From Konateibacter massiliensis (GTDB taxonomy: Bacteria > Bacillota > Clostridia > Lachnospirales > Lachnospiraceae): a DNA stretch of 64,000 nucleotides. Of the stretch, positions 1-8,108 are shown piece by piece. The notes under the pieces are model-generated. The model saw only the letters and a list, made by a program, of their open reading frames with translations, was not told where the DNA came from and ran no database searches. The stretch lies in the NCBI RefSeq assembly GCF_900184995.1, contig NZ_LT860099.1, positions 2,236,332 through 2,300,331 of the forward strand, read 5' to 3'. Position numbers and translations under genes: made by a program. Each line of letters starts with the position of its first letter. The stretch's first letter is position 1.

Positions 1-157
1 GGCAGAAGGCATATTTTTCTGTAATAAAATCTGCTGCCTCCAATCTTATTTTTCTTCCGTAATATAAATGCTCAAGCTGCCCGCTCTCCATCACCTGAAA
101 CGCATAGGTGGTATTTACCGTTGACAATACATATAGGTTTTCTCTGTTTTCAATCAT
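1..157 (-). CDS. alpha-galactosidase (GH36), N-terminal fragment cut by the window edge
   Basis: The ATG at 157-155 opens a minus-strand frame that runs off the left edge after about 52 codons. The N-terminus contains the string TTYAFQVMESGQLEHLYYGR, which matches the beginning of clostridial GH36 alpha-galactosidases, where the N-terminal beta-sandwich carries a QLEHLYYG-like motif. The family removes alpha-1,6-linked galactose from raffinose-type sugars and galactomannan. The start lies inside the last codons of the upstream gene (8-nt overlap), which suggests translational coupling. The catalytic domain is outside the window, so the assignment rests on the N-terminus only. Confidence 0.7.
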   Translation of the reverse strand, partial: MIENRENLYVLSTVNTTYAFQVMESGQLEHLYYGRKIRLEAADFITEKYAFC

Positions 158-1613
158 TTTTCTTCAACTCCATTGCAAGTTCCACGGCTTTGTAGGCACC
201 GTCGTAAATTCCGATTTGTCTGTTGTTCATAATATTTTGACACATATCTTGAAGCATAGAATCACTCTTAAGAAACATTTGAAGCATCTGTAAGGTATGC
301 GGAATATCACGACATTCCAGAGTGCCGTCTCCAATTTCTGCCGAGTGGATTGCTCCCCACATCTCGTGCTTTCCTACCCGCTTGATAAAGAGCTTTGGTA
401 TCGGGTAAAAGGAAAGCTCACTAGGCTTTGTCACAAGCACGTCCGCGCTTCGCATAAGAAGGTTCGTGCAATAAACCGCCTCAAAGATATTTTCATGATA
501 AAAGCTATATATTCCTTCCACCTCTCCGGTTAAAGCTTCCTCCGAAAATTTCACTGTATTATCCCAATTATCAAAATGCTCCACCGCTATTTTACTTAAC
601 TGCGGAATTTCAGCCTTCAAGGAATCCCAAACATTTTTGTAATCGCCCACATTGATATAGAGTGCTGCTTCCTTGCTCTGAATTGCGGGCAAGAGATATC
701 GTATAATCGCCGAAAATATTTCTTTTTGTGCCCCCGCTCCTCCGATTGTGAGCAAAAAGCGCATCGGCTTTTTATCTTGCTTACGTTTTATTCTCGCCTG
801 ACAATCCGCCTCAATGTTGCTTACCAGCTCGTGGTCTACATAGTGTCCGGTGTAGACAAGCTCTTTCTCTGGCATCGGATTGCAGACTTTTTTCTTATCC
901 ATTCCGTTCAGCGTTCTGTATCCGACATAAGCATTGTGGCATTGAATTGTATGTACGCTTCCCTCCGACAGATGAAGCGCCATAGGCCAGTTGTCCGGAA
1001 TTGCATTGACCACATACTTCATTCCTGCATGAAGAGCCGCCTGTGCCGGCCATACATGGGTTGCAATAACCGGTAGTTCCTTTGGGATATTCCGGTATAT
1101 AGGAGCCATCAGCTCTGCATTCTTTTGATCGACTGCATTGTAGGAGAGGGCGCGAAAGCCTTCATAATTCATCGGCTCCCATACGAGCTTGTTAAAAACG
1201 GGGTTTTTTGACAGTCTGGAACCCAGAGAATAGAGCTCATTTTGTGCCTGAATTACCTTGGTGCAGGTTGTCTGCGGATAGGAGTTTAAGTCAAGCCAAT
1301 AAGGGGTGTAACCTAAAAAGTTTGCCGCCGATGCCATCGCCATTGAAATACGGTAATGTCCAAAACCCATACGAATATTTCCCACAATGATTCCATTTTG
1401 CAGATCAAACGGTGTATTTGCACCCTCTCTCAGAAAGATTTGTGAAACTCCCAGCCTATTACCAAGGCAGGAATTCTTTTCAAGGCTCACCGGGTAGCTT
1501 TCCGCCGAATCATCACCAAATTTTCTGATATATTTCTTTTTTGACTTTACTGCCCTTTTGTATACCTGATTGCTCATCTTGTTTCCAAATACCACTTTTG
1601 ATTTATCGCTCAT
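150..1613 (-). CDS. glycosyltransferase-like protein of unknown function
   Basis: This is a soluble protein of 487 residues with no signal peptide or membrane span. Near residue 80 it has GNIRMGFGHYRISMAMA, which resembles the GxGHxxxA loop of GT-B enzymes such as MurG and diglucosyl-diacylglycerol synthases. Around residue 290 it has FLLTIGGAGAQKE, like the start of the second Rossmann domain of those enzymes. I do not recognise a characterised family. It sits between a TetR regulator (17 nt upstream) and an overlapping alpha-galactosidase, so it is probably co-transcribed with both. A role in glycan or glycolipid metabolism is an inference from the fold-like motifs and neighbours. The start is preceded by AAAGGCAGAG. 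Confidence 0.6.
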   Translation of the reverse strand: MSDKSKVVFGNKMSNQVYKRAVKSKKKYIRKFGDDSAESYPVSLEKNSCLGNRLGVSQIFLREGANTPFDLQNGIIVGNIRMGFGHYRISMAMASAANFLGYTPYWLDLNSYPQTTCTKVIQAQNELYSLGSRLSKNPVFNKLVWEPMNYEGFRALSYNAVDQKNAELMAPIYRNIPKELPVIATHVWPAQAALHAGMKYVVNAIPDNWPMALHLSEGSVHTIQCHNAYVGYRTLNGMDKKKVCNPMPEKELVYTGHYVDHELVSNIEADCQARIKRKQDKKPMRFLLTIGGAGAQKEIFSAIIRYLLPAIQSKEAALYINVGDYKNVWDSLKAEIPQLSKIAVEHFDNWDNTVKFSEEALTGEVEGIYSFYHENIFEAVYCTNLLMRSADVLVTKPSELSFYPIPKLFIKRVGKHEMWGAIHSAEIGDGTLECRDIPHTLQMLQMFLKSDSMLQDMCQNIMNNRQIGIYDGAYKAVELAMELKKND

Positions 1614-1630
1614 GCTTCTCTGCCTTTCTT

Positions 1631-2194
1631 CTATTTTCTAAGCACCAATCCGTCCACCAGAATATCGACCACCTCTTTCAGTGCGGCATTGTAGGATATC
1701 TGATTATGCACCAAGACATCCCTCTGAAAAAATTGCTCAATGGACGCCTCAAATATTGTCTTGAAAATCGGAATCCGAATCGTTCGGATTACGCCCTCTT
1801 CCATTCCCTGGTTTAGCAGGGCAATTGTAGTCTCCCAACCGCTTTCCAGCCGTTCCTCGACCTTTTGATAAATTTTCGGGTATTTATTTTTCAGAATGTA
1901 GAGCTGTGTAAAATCAATATCCTTGTAGCTTTCCGGCAGTACTCCCAAAATTGCCCGGATTTTCCCCAATGTGTCAAGTGAATCGTCTTCCAATACCTTT
2001 TGTTCGCTTTCCTTTATATTGTCAAAGCCGTAATCCACCATCTCATAAAACAGTGTCTCTTTATCCTCGAACACCTCATAAATTGTCCTTTTACTCATAT
2101 TGGCGCAGTTCGCGATGTCATCCATCGTAAACTTCATTCCCTTTTTACTGAATACTTCCAGCGTTGCCTCTAAAATTCTTTCTCTTACTTCCAT
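1631..2194 (-). CDS. TetR/AcrR family transcriptional regulator
   Basis: The protein has 187 residues. The N-terminal helix-turn-helix is typical of TetR: RERILEATLEVFSKKG, then FTMDDIANCANMSKRTIYEVFEDKETLF. The C-terminal half is a variable helical ligand domain. ATG at 2194 is preferred over the ATG two codons upstream because the AGGAGA ribosome site is then 7 nt away. It is the first gene of the operon leading to the glycosyltransferase-like and alpha-galactosidase genes and probably represses its own operon. The ligand cannot be told from sequence. Confidence 0.88.
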   Translation of the reverse strand: MEVRERILEATLEVFSKKGMKFTMDDIANCANMSKRTIYEVFEDKETLFYEMVDYGFDNIKESEQKVLEDDSLDTLGKIRAILGVLPESYKDIDFTQLYILKNKYPKIYQKVEERLESGWETTIALLNQGMEEGVIRTIRIPIFKTIFEASIEQFFQRDVLVHNQISYNAALKEVVDILVDGLVLRK

Positions 2195-2351
2195 AATCAT
2201 TCTCCTGTGCTTAATCAGCCTGTGTTTCTTTTCTAAATTTCGTTCAGAAAACTATGGTACTGTTTTTAGTTTTTTAGTTTTATTTATTTTATCATTTGTT
2301 ATTTCCTTTTACTATTTGCGAAATAGACAAAAATTAAGATTTCTTTTTAGC

Positions 2352-2382
2352 AAAAAGGCACAGAAGCTTTTGCCTCTGTGCC
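2352..2382 (-). terminator. hairpin with T-tract on the minus strand
   Basis: GGCACAGA and TCTGTGCC form an 8-bp stem around a 10-nt loop. On the minus strand the hairpin is followed by TTTTTGC. It lies upstream of the TetR gene, in the divergent intergenic region, so it may attenuate a TetR leader transcript or stop antisense transcription. Confidence 0.5.
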
Positions 2383-2450
2383 GTATTATAATTTCAGTAT
2401 GAGATTTTGTTTTTCACCTTCTTGTTAAGTTTTGTTTGCAAATCCGCCAT

Positions 2451-2469
2451 TTTTAGTCATAGACTAAAA
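2451..2469. promoter_or_regulatory. perfect palindrome upstream of the acetate transporter gene
   Basis: TTTTAGTC-ATA-GACTAAAA has perfect 8-bp arms. It ends about 16 nt before the proposed -35 box of the 2564 gene, a position suited to an activator site. It also lies in the shared intergenic region with the TetR gene. The cognate regulator is unknown. Confidence 0.45.
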
Positions 2470-2485
2470 CAATATAAAATTTTCA

Positions 2486-2514
2486 TTGTATTCCAGCGAA
2501 AAAAATGATACGAT
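2486..2514 (+). promoter_or_regulatory. candidate sigma-A promoter for the acetate transporter gene
   Basis: TTGTAT and TACGAT are separated by 17 bp, which would place a transcription start near 2521, about 40 nt before the ATG. Both boxes differ from consensus at two positions, so the call is moderate. Confidence 0.4.
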
Positions 2515-2563
2515 ATGTCGAGTAATTCATATTATACAAGAAAAGAAAGGACTTTTGTCAACT

Positions 2564-3127
2564 ATGTCAACGCAAACAACACAATCAAACATTGCCAATC
2601 CAGCACCTCTTGGTCTTTTAGGATTTGGTATGACCACCTGCTTACTAAACTTACATAATGCAGGAATTATTCCTCTTTCCATCGTTATTGTTGCAATGGG
2701 ATTTGCATTAGGCGGAGCGGCTCAGATTATTGCCGGTATCATGGAATTTAAGAAAAATAATACCTTTGGAGCAACTGCATTTACAGCCTACGGCTTCTTC
2801 TGGTGGTCTTTAATCCTAGTCTGGATAAAACCATTTTCAGGTATAGAGGCTTCCGATCCTGTCAGCATGGGATATTATTTAGGACTTTGGTGTATATTTA
2901 CAGGCTTTATGTTTGTTGGAACACTGAAGCATAATCGTGCAACTCAGGTAGTATTTGGTTCTCTCACCATTTTATTTTTACTACTCTCCCTTGCAAACTT
3001 TACAGAATCTGAAACCATTCATACCATAGCTGGTTATGTTGGAATTTTCTGTGGTGCATCAGCGATTTATAACGCAATGGCACAAATCGTAAATCATGAA
3101 TTTCAAAAGGATATTTTACCTTTGTAA
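2564..3127 (+). CDS. satP: acetate uptake transporter, SatP/GPR1-FUN34-YaaH family
   Basis: The protein has 187 residues and six predicted membrane helices. The N-terminal family signature is NPAPLGLLGFGMTT (the NPxPLGL motif). This is followed by helices with GGAAQIIAGIMEFKKNNTFG and TAYGFFWWSL, all typical of the family. The family moves acetate, and in some cases succinate, with protons across the cytoplasmic membrane. ATG at 2564 is chosen because the N-terminal extension in the longer frame is not family-like and AAAGGA lies upstream. A strong terminator follows the stop codon. It appears to be a single-gene transcript. Confidence 0.85.
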   Translation: MSTQTTQSNIANPAPLGLLGFGMTTCLLNLHNAGIIPLSIVIVAMGFALGGAAQIIAGIMEFKKNNTFGATAFTAYGFFWWSLILVWIKPFSGIEASDPVSMGYYLGLWCIFTGFMFVGTLKHNRATQVVFGSLTILFLLLSLANFTESETIHTIAGYVGIFCGASAIYNAMAQIVNHEFQKDILPL

Positions 3128-3148
3128 TAGAACATAAAATTTAATGAC

Positions 3149-3180
3149 ATGAGACTGGATTTCTCCAGTCTCATAATTTT
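3149..3180 (+). terminator. rho-independent terminator, shared by converging genes
   Basis: ATGAGACTGGA-TTTC-TCCAGTCTCAT is a perfect 11-bp stem with a 4-nt loop, followed by AATTTTTCC. The stop codon of the converging endolysin gene lies inside the right arm, so the hairpin probably ends both transcripts. Confidence 0.85.
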
Positions 3181-4115
3181 TCCTTTAGAAAGGTTGAGAA
3201 GAATATTACTCCTGCTACACCGTCTACGTTTAGATGATTATCTTCCTGACATAGTTTTAAAGCTGTTACACATTCTGAATTAAACTCTTCACGGAATGTC
3301 TGTGGATTATATTGATAGCAGTACAAGATAGCCTGTACAATTTTGGCGCTTACATTATGAGTTTCTTCTTTTACTGCAATATGTTCTCTCACTGCCGCAT
3401 TCGTTTTGGTTCCATATTCGCCGTCAATCTCTAAATCAGCTCCTAAGGTATTTAAAAACACTTGCAGAGCAATCGTTATTGCCCCTTTGGTCTTATTTCC
3501 CATTTTTCCGTCTTCCCTTAACAGCATACAATCGGTTTTCTTACATTTTTGAATATAGCTTTTATATTCCTGATTAAGCCACTTTTGAACAATCAAAATA
3601 TTTTTTGAAACTTCTTGCTCGGATAGCCCTGCATTGCTTGGCAGCGATGCTTCTGTATTTATGACACCGCTCAAGAATAATTCTCGCTCCGCCTTCCTTC
3701 TTTCCAGCAAACCTTTTTTATAGGTCACAGCGGTTCCCCAGTATATTAGAAAATTATCGGCATATTCCTGCGCGGAATTGCTGTTTGCCGCCAACTGCCT
3801 TAAACCATTGCTGCAATCTGTTTTTCCGAGTCCTCTATTATAGCAGTAGCTCACAAGCGCTGCAAATTGGTTATCCGTAGGAATAATATTTTTCACCGTA
3901 TTCTCGGTGTATTCCTCGAACTTTTCCAAATCTTGCCGTAAAACTTTTTCTGCCTGTTCCTGCGTCCAAATCGTATCGGCTGTTATCGATTTGTCATAAG
4001 AATGCCCATAACCAATCGTGTAGTATGTCTCGCCTGCAAGCTTATATGCCGCTAGGCGGCACCCCTCAAATCTTTTGATCAATTCAATTCCTGCTTCATT
4101 TATTTTCCTAGCCAT
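3171..4115 (-). CDS. tailocin/phage endolysin, GH24 lysozyme with C-terminal binding region
   Basis: The protein has 314 residues. Residues 1-150 are a GH24 (T4/RrrD-type) muramidase: GIELIKRFEGCRLAAY holds the catalytic Glu, YTIGYGHS the second motif, and DNQFAALVSYCYNRG the helical lobe. Residues about 170-314 contain a peptidoglycan-binding-like stretch (LREDGKMGNKTKGAI and DGEYGTKTNAAVREH), likely for cell-wall attachment. There is no signal peptide, so export depends on the holin encoded upstream. It is the last gene of the tail operon. Its role is lysis of the producing cell to release particles. Confidence 0.88.
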   Translation of the reverse strand: MARKINEAGIELIKRFEGCRLAAYKLAGETYYTIGYGHSYDKSITADTIWTQEQAEKVLRQDLEKFEEYTENTVKNIIPTDNQFAALVSYCYNRGLGKTDCSNGLRQLAANSNSAQEYADNFLIYWGTAVTYKKGLLERRKAERELFLSGVINTEASLPSNAGLSEQEVSKNILIVQKWLNQEYKSYIQKCKKTDCMLLREDGKMGNKTKGAITIALQVFLNTLGADLEIDGEYGTKTNAAVREHIAVKEETHNVSAKIVQAILYCYQYNPQTFREEFNSECVTALKLCQEDNHLNVDGVAGVIFFSTFLKEKL

Positions 4116-4145
4116 AAATCTTCCCTCCTCTTTTGCAAAATAGGC

Positions 4146-4439
4146 TTATTCCTCCGCTGTATCTGTTTTGCCACCTTTGTCCAATAAATTTCGCAAAAGC
4201 TCATACAGCCCTGTCGAAGCCAGTCCGCTTACCATGCCCCCTAAAACAATAGTTGCATCTATTTTTCCAATATTTCCTATTAATGCAATAATAACACCAA
4301 TAATCAGCATCGTCAGCGGAATGTACTGGTTTCCAAACTTTTCAAACAGCTTTGCTGTTTTTATCGCATAGCCCAGACAGAGGCATAAGCCCAGCGTCAC
4401 CATATCAATGTATTGGGTTAAAAATGTTAAATCTATCAT
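4146..4439 (-). CDS. phage-type holin
   Basis: This is a 97-residue membrane protein with two to three hydrophobic segments: residues 12-30, 42-58 (LTMLIIGVIIALIGNIG) and about 64-80. It ends in a charged tail (LRNLLDKGGKTDTAEE), the usual holin layout. It lies 30 nt upstream of the endolysin and downstream of the tail fibre, which fixes it as the lysis partner. It would form the pore that lets the endolysin reach the wall. Confidence 0.8.
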   Translation of the reverse strand: MIDLTFLTQYIDMVTLGLCLCLGYAIKTAKLFEKFGNQYIPLTMLIIGVIIALIGNIGKIDATIVLGGMVSGLASTGLYELLRNLLDKGGKTDTAEE

Positions 4440-4453
4440 CCTTTTCCTCCTTC

Positions 4454-4723
4454 TTATTTGTGAGCAGATTCATTGAGATGCTTTTCCAGCCTGTCTCTCG
4501 CATCCGTCACAGGTCCGTTGCAGTTTAGCTGCTTCAGCCCCTCCAGACACGCAAGCATGCCATAACAAATGAGTGTCTGCTCCTCCTTTATGTTTGCAAT
4601 ATCCTTATCCTGCTGCTCTTGCTTCAAAAACCATTTATATACTGTAAAAATCAGCCCGAATATTGCTACAATAGCCCCACTCAGTGAGGCTATTGAAATG
4701 ATTGTGTTTGTGTCGATGTACAT
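4454..4723 (-). CDS. small membrane protein of the lysis module (XhlA-like position)
   Basis: The protein has 89 residues: one N-terminal membrane helix (about residues 7-32), then a charged amphipathic and coiled-coil-prone region (KQEQQDKDIANIKEEQ). That matches the size and shape of the small accessory protein found beside holins in PBSX-type clusters. I cannot assign a family with certainty. The ribosome site is GAAAGGAGC. It ends 14 nt before the holin gene and is likely co-translated with it. Confidence 0.6.
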   Translation of the reverse strand: MYIDTNTIISIASLSGAIVAIFGLIFTVYKWFLKQEQQDKDIANIKEEQTLICYGMLACLEGLKQLNCNGPVTDARDRLEKHLNESAHK

Positions 4724-4734
4724 TTTGCTCCTTT

Positions 4735-4875
4735 CTAGCCATTACTGACGGTGTATAAAATAACAACACTGCCGAAAGAGTACTGACCTTTTAAATTATA
4801 TAAAATCTGTGCCCTGTTGGCAGGATTGTTCACATACTCTTTTATTTTGTGGTTGTCTCTACCAGCAATATACAA
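4735..4875 (-). CDS. possible small ORF or gene remnant between fibre and lysis genes
   Basis: A 46-codon minus-strand frame, IKEYVNNPANRAQILYNLKG and onward, ends with a stop inside the ribosome site of the next gene. It reads like real protein, but the only start is a TTG without a visible ribosome site, and an in-frame stop lies just upstream. It is either a remnant of a longer tail-end gene or a small protein reached by coupled translation. No function is assigned. Confidence 0.3.
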   Translation of the reverse strand: MYIAGRDNHKIKEYVNNPANRAQILYNLKGQYSFGSVVILYTVSNG

Positions 4876-4932
4876 GTTATGTATTTAAATAACGCAACTA
4901 GAAGCCTGTGGCATTTCAATATTGATATTCTT

Positions 4933-6063
4933 TTATATGTTTTCAATACGTGCTACAATTTTTTGTAAAACATGGACTGTAAGGGCAATAAATTCATCAT
5001 AGCGCAAAGAGTAAATGTATTCCGGATTTCCTTCATTGTCAAGTACAGGAATTTCTACAATATTTCCTTCATTATCGACGCCGGAAATGACTTTTACATC
5101 TTTGCAGAAACCAGCAAATTCTTTTGCTGTCATACCGAGTGATTGCATTGCTTCTTCAACATCCTGTGCAATAAAACCTATGTGTACTCTACCTGAATCG
5201 CCATCTCGAAATGTAAATGAGACAGGTTTCAGCATCATAAATAGTTTCATGTGCTTTTCTGTTAATTCATTAATATTATCCTTATAGTTCCTGTCTGAAG
5301 TGCTTATTGTTCCAGTTCCAGCATATACTTGCTTCCATCTATAACTGCCTGAGCCAAGGTTGATTGTATTATCAGCCGCCGATGAGCCGTCACCGCCATT
5401 AATGTACATTCTAAAATTCAGACCATCTGCCGAGAGCCCAACATGATAGTTGGACTGCCATATTCCTGCGTGGGTATGGCTAATTGAAGATTTATTATTA
5501 TTTAGCGTTGTATATGCGTTGTAAAGGGCTAATGAGCTAGCTCCTACTCCTGCAGCCGCCGCTCCACCACTTGCCGTATAACTATCGCTTAGTTTAACAT
5601 GACCATAATTTGTCGCTGTTCCAATTCCATATGTTGTGGCTGTACTTGCATGATTGGTTGGAGCCTTTCCAGCTAAATTCGTGTTTAACTCATTATAAGC
5701 CCCATAAAGCGCATTCTGACTCGCTCCCATCCCATTTACTGCCGCTCCGCTTGCCTCCTTTGTTTTATAAATATCACTTAATTTCACGTGACCTGCCTCG
5801 TTTGAAGACGCAGCCAATTGTTTATGAGCCAAAAAATCCGTTATTAACTTCTTTACCTTTCCCCATAAAGTACCATTTGTATCTGTTACTCCAATTTGGG
5901 TCAAGACTTCTGACTCTTCTATCTCCGCTATTTCTTTTGCATTGACATGTATATCTGAGTCACTTAAATGCTCCTCCAAAACCTGAGCGTTTTCATTAAA
6001 ATCCTCAATATTGTAAAAATCATCGTTTGCGGGCTTTTTCAGCCCATGTTCTGTTATTTCCAT
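4933..6063 (-). CDS. tail fibre / receptor-binding protein with S74 intramolecular chaperone
   Basis: The protein has 376 residues. The N-terminus (MEITEHGLKKPANDDFYNIEDF) is the baseplate-attachment start common to Clostridia tail fibres. Two repeats of a GHVKLSD...GAA..G.GAS..ALY.AY..LN unit cover about residues 91-127 and 154-188. Residues about 200-250 form a short distal part with a glycine-rich INGGDGSSAADNT loop. From about residue 254, SDRNYKDNI and HIGFIAQDVEEA mark a peptidase-S74 chaperone. In this family the chaperone drives trimerisation and then cuts itself off at the SD...K dyad (Ser256, Lys261). This protein most likely sets the target range of the particle. The expected gene for a separate fibre-assembly protein is absent. 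Confidence 0.82.
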   Translation of the reverse strand: MEITEHGLKKPANDDFYNIEDFNENAQVLEEHLSDSDIHVNAKEIAEIEESEVLTQIGVTDTNGTLWGKVKKLITDFLAHKQLAASSNEAGHVKLSDIYKTKEASGAAVNGMGASQNALYGAYNELNTNLAGKAPTNHASTATTYGIGTATNYGHVKLSDSYTASGGAAAAGVGASSLALYNAYTTLNNNKSSISHTHAGIWQSNYHVGLSADGLNFRMYINGGDGSSAADNTINLGSGSYRWKQVYAGTGTISTSDRNYKDNINELTEKHMKLFMMLKPVSFTFRDGDSGRVHIGFIAQDVEEAMQSLGMTAKEFAGFCKDVKVISGVDNEGNIVEIPVLDNEGNPEYIYSLRYDEFIALTVHVLQKIVARIENI

Positions 6064-6074
6064 GCTTTTTCCTC

Positions 6075-6617
6075 CTATTCGAATGGTTCGTCTCTCAAAT
6101 ACTTTTGCATCAGACCGTGCAGGTATTCATGCGTATACGGCTTCAGCATCCTATGTGTATTGTACATAAGTGAAACATCTAAAAATAAGTTAAGCGGCAC
6201 TACCCTCTCACACAACTTTTCCACCTCATTTTCTAACTTTTTGGTTGCCAGGGCAACCTTGACAGAAATGGTAAAGGTATCTCCATCCAGCACGATTTCG
6301 TAGCCATCCGCACCACAAAGCGCCTTTAGCTGATTATTCAGTGTCCGGTATGTATACGGCAAATCTTCCACCAGCCTGCTGTGAATTCGAAAATTGCGCA
6401 GCTGCAGAGTGTCGGTGTCAGGAGGTGTAATCCCCAATATGTTCTCCCACCGCAGTGCTCCTCTCTCTGTCTCATCACTTACAAACGCCTCTTTTAGCAA
6501 ACCTTTTATTGCATCCCACAGCTTTTCTGCCTGTATCTGCTCAGCATTCATAATCTGTTCTATCTCACCGTATTCCTGCATAAACGGTGGGAGATATTTT
6601 ATTAGCTTTCTATCCAA
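6075..6617 (-). CDS. xkdU: baseplate protein, XkdU/YmfQ (DUF2313) family
   Basis: The protein has 180 residues and starts MDRKLIKYLPPFMQEYGEIEQIMNAEQ. It has the family's LWDAIKGLLKEAFVSDETERGALRWENILGI region and a C-terminal half (about residues 85-150) that resembles a gpI-like wedge protein. It follows the baseplate-J gene with an 8-nt overlap, the order found in PBSX. It is probably the wedge component that connects the fibre to the baseplate. Confidence 0.85.
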   Translation of the reverse strand: MDRKLIKYLPPFMQEYGEIEQIMNAEQIQAEKLWDAIKGLLKEAFVSDETERGALRWENILGITPPDTDTLQLRNFRIHSRLVEDLPYTYRTLNNQLKALCGADGYEIVLDGDTFTISVKVALATKKLENEVEKLCERVVPLNLFLDVSLMYNTHRMLKPYTHEYLHGLMQKYLRDEPFE

Positions 6618-7686
6618 TTATCTCCCCCCTTACCGGAATAGTATCAACTCCAAGTGTGACACTGCCTGCCGCCCCGTTCAACTTCGTATCCGCGATATCT
6701 TGCACACCGTTCACATCCAATATTGCAGCCTCTATTCGCCTAATGCTAACAACAAGGCTTGGACTTCCTTCCCACGCCTGCAAAAGAGTAAAAAAGTAAT
6801 TGTCTACCGCTGCCTCTATTTGAGACTTGATATCTTCAAAACTGTAACCATCTTCATATATGATTGTGCAGTCTATGTTAATAATCTCACCTGATACCGC
6901 CTGTATATGTGCCACATGCCCGACAGGCGCGAGTCCATATCCTTCCATATCCTGCGTCGGGTCAATTTCTCCCTGCACCTTTTCAATTAGTTCTAAGGAA
7001 GGTACGGTATAATCCGAGGCAATAATGACACATTTGACGTGCCCACCTACCAGTTCTCCTGCCTCATTTGTAGCCCGGTAACACTTGCAGCCGCCCACTC
7101 CGGGAATTGCTTTTATTTTTTCGGTATAATCTGCCCGATTTCCCCCGAATGCAGTTGCATCAAACGAAGCACGCCAGCGTTTGCGGAAGGTTTCTGTCTC
7201 CTCCTCATCCTCGCCGGGTATCAATATATCCGAAAGCTCACATGTTGTAAGCCCTGAAATATACTGTATCGGTATCATTGTGCCAAAATGCTTATTTCCC
7301 TCGATACCTGGCGTCTCACATTTCAGCATATAAGTGTGCTCGGTATTGTCCATAACCTCTGTAACTACATAATTTAATTTTTCCAGACTAAATCGTGAGC
7401 CGATAGGAACAGCACAATTAAAATTTCCCTTTAATACTGCATTGGTGGCTGGGAAAGGCTCCAGGCCTCTTGTGTCCTTCGCTATTTTTATCAGGTACTC
7501 GCGGTCGGCAGTGTCCCCAAACATTTGCTGGAACATCCATTCAAGCTGAATATACATCATAGCCATTTCCGCGCTGTTGGGGGCGAGTGCATCATAAATA
7601 ATTGAGCCTTCTCTTTTGTCATATTTTTTCTCAACATTGCTAAGCTTTTCCTCAAGCAATGCCTCATAGGTTTTTTCTTCAAACAT
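6610..7686 (-). CDS. xkdT: baseplate J-like protein (XkdT)
   Basis: The protein has 358 residues. It shows the baseplate-J pattern: an N-terminal KREGSIIYDALAPNSAEMAMMYIQLEW, a central WRASFDATAFGGNRADYTEKIKAIPGVGG, and a C-terminal domain starting GHVAHIQAVSGEIINIDCTI. This is the gp6-like wedge of contractile tails. Its start coincides with the end of the DUF2634 gene, so the two are coupled. Confidence 0.92.
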   Translation of the reverse strand: MFEEKTYEALLEEKLSNVEKKYDKREGSIIYDALAPNSAEMAMMYIQLEWMFQQMFGDTADREYLIKIAKDTRGLEPFPATNAVLKGNFNCAVPIGSRFSLEKLNYVVTEVMDNTEHTYMLKCETPGIEGNKHFGTMIPIQYISGLTTCELSDILIPGEDEEETETFRKRWRASFDATAFGGNRADYTEKIKAIPGVGGCKCYRATNEAGELVGGHVKCVIIASDYTVPSLELIEKVQGEIDPTQDMEGYGLAPVGHVAHIQAVSGEIINIDCTIIYEDGYSFEDIKSQIEAAVDNYFFTLLQAWEGSPSLVVSIRRIEAAILDVNGVQDIADTKLNGAAGSVTLGVDTIPVRGEIIG

Positions 7687-8096
7687 CAGTATTCCACCTC
7701 CATTTCCATATCAGTTGTTCCAAACTCTGTCTCAACGTTAAAGTTAACCACAACAGTGTTTTTCTTTGGCGTATCAAATTCAAAATCATATACATCTGTA
7801 ACTCTGTCATCTTGCAAAATTGCTTCCTTAATCCTTCTCTCCAACTCCGGAATGACATAAGAGGTAGGCTCACCTATCAGTTCCTCCAGCTCAATTCCAT
7901 AATCTTCGGAATAGATAGTATATTCGTAGCGCTCTGTGTTTAATATCTTATAAATAGCTTGTTTTACGGCTTCCAGTCCATCGCAATTATCATTGATACG
8001 GTTCATCTCCTGGTTTAGCCGGTAAGTGTAGGAGGATTCGCTCGTCTCCTCCAAATCCTGTAAAAGATCATCATCTAAATTTGTAACCGGAATCAT
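7686..8096 (-). CDS. xkdS: baseplate protein, XkdS / gp25-like (DUF2634)
   Basis: The protein has 136 residues. The pattern SSYTYRLNQEMNRINDNCDGLEAVKQAIYKILNTERYEYTIYSEDYGIELEELIG is the DUF2634 signature, the small gp25-like wedge protein that starts sheath assembly. The C-terminal half is a beta-rich VVNFNVETEFGTTDMEMEV. It lies between XkdR-like and XkdT-like genes as in PBSX. Confidence 0.9.
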   Translation of the reverse strand: MIPVTNLDDDLLQDLEETSESSYTYRLNQEMNRINDNCDGLEAVKQAIYKILNTERYEYTIYSEDYGIELEELIGEPTSYVIPELERRIKEAILQDDRVTDVYDFEFDTPKKNTVVVNFNVETEFGTTDMEMEVEY

Positions 8097-8108
8097 TCTA
8101 TCACCGCC

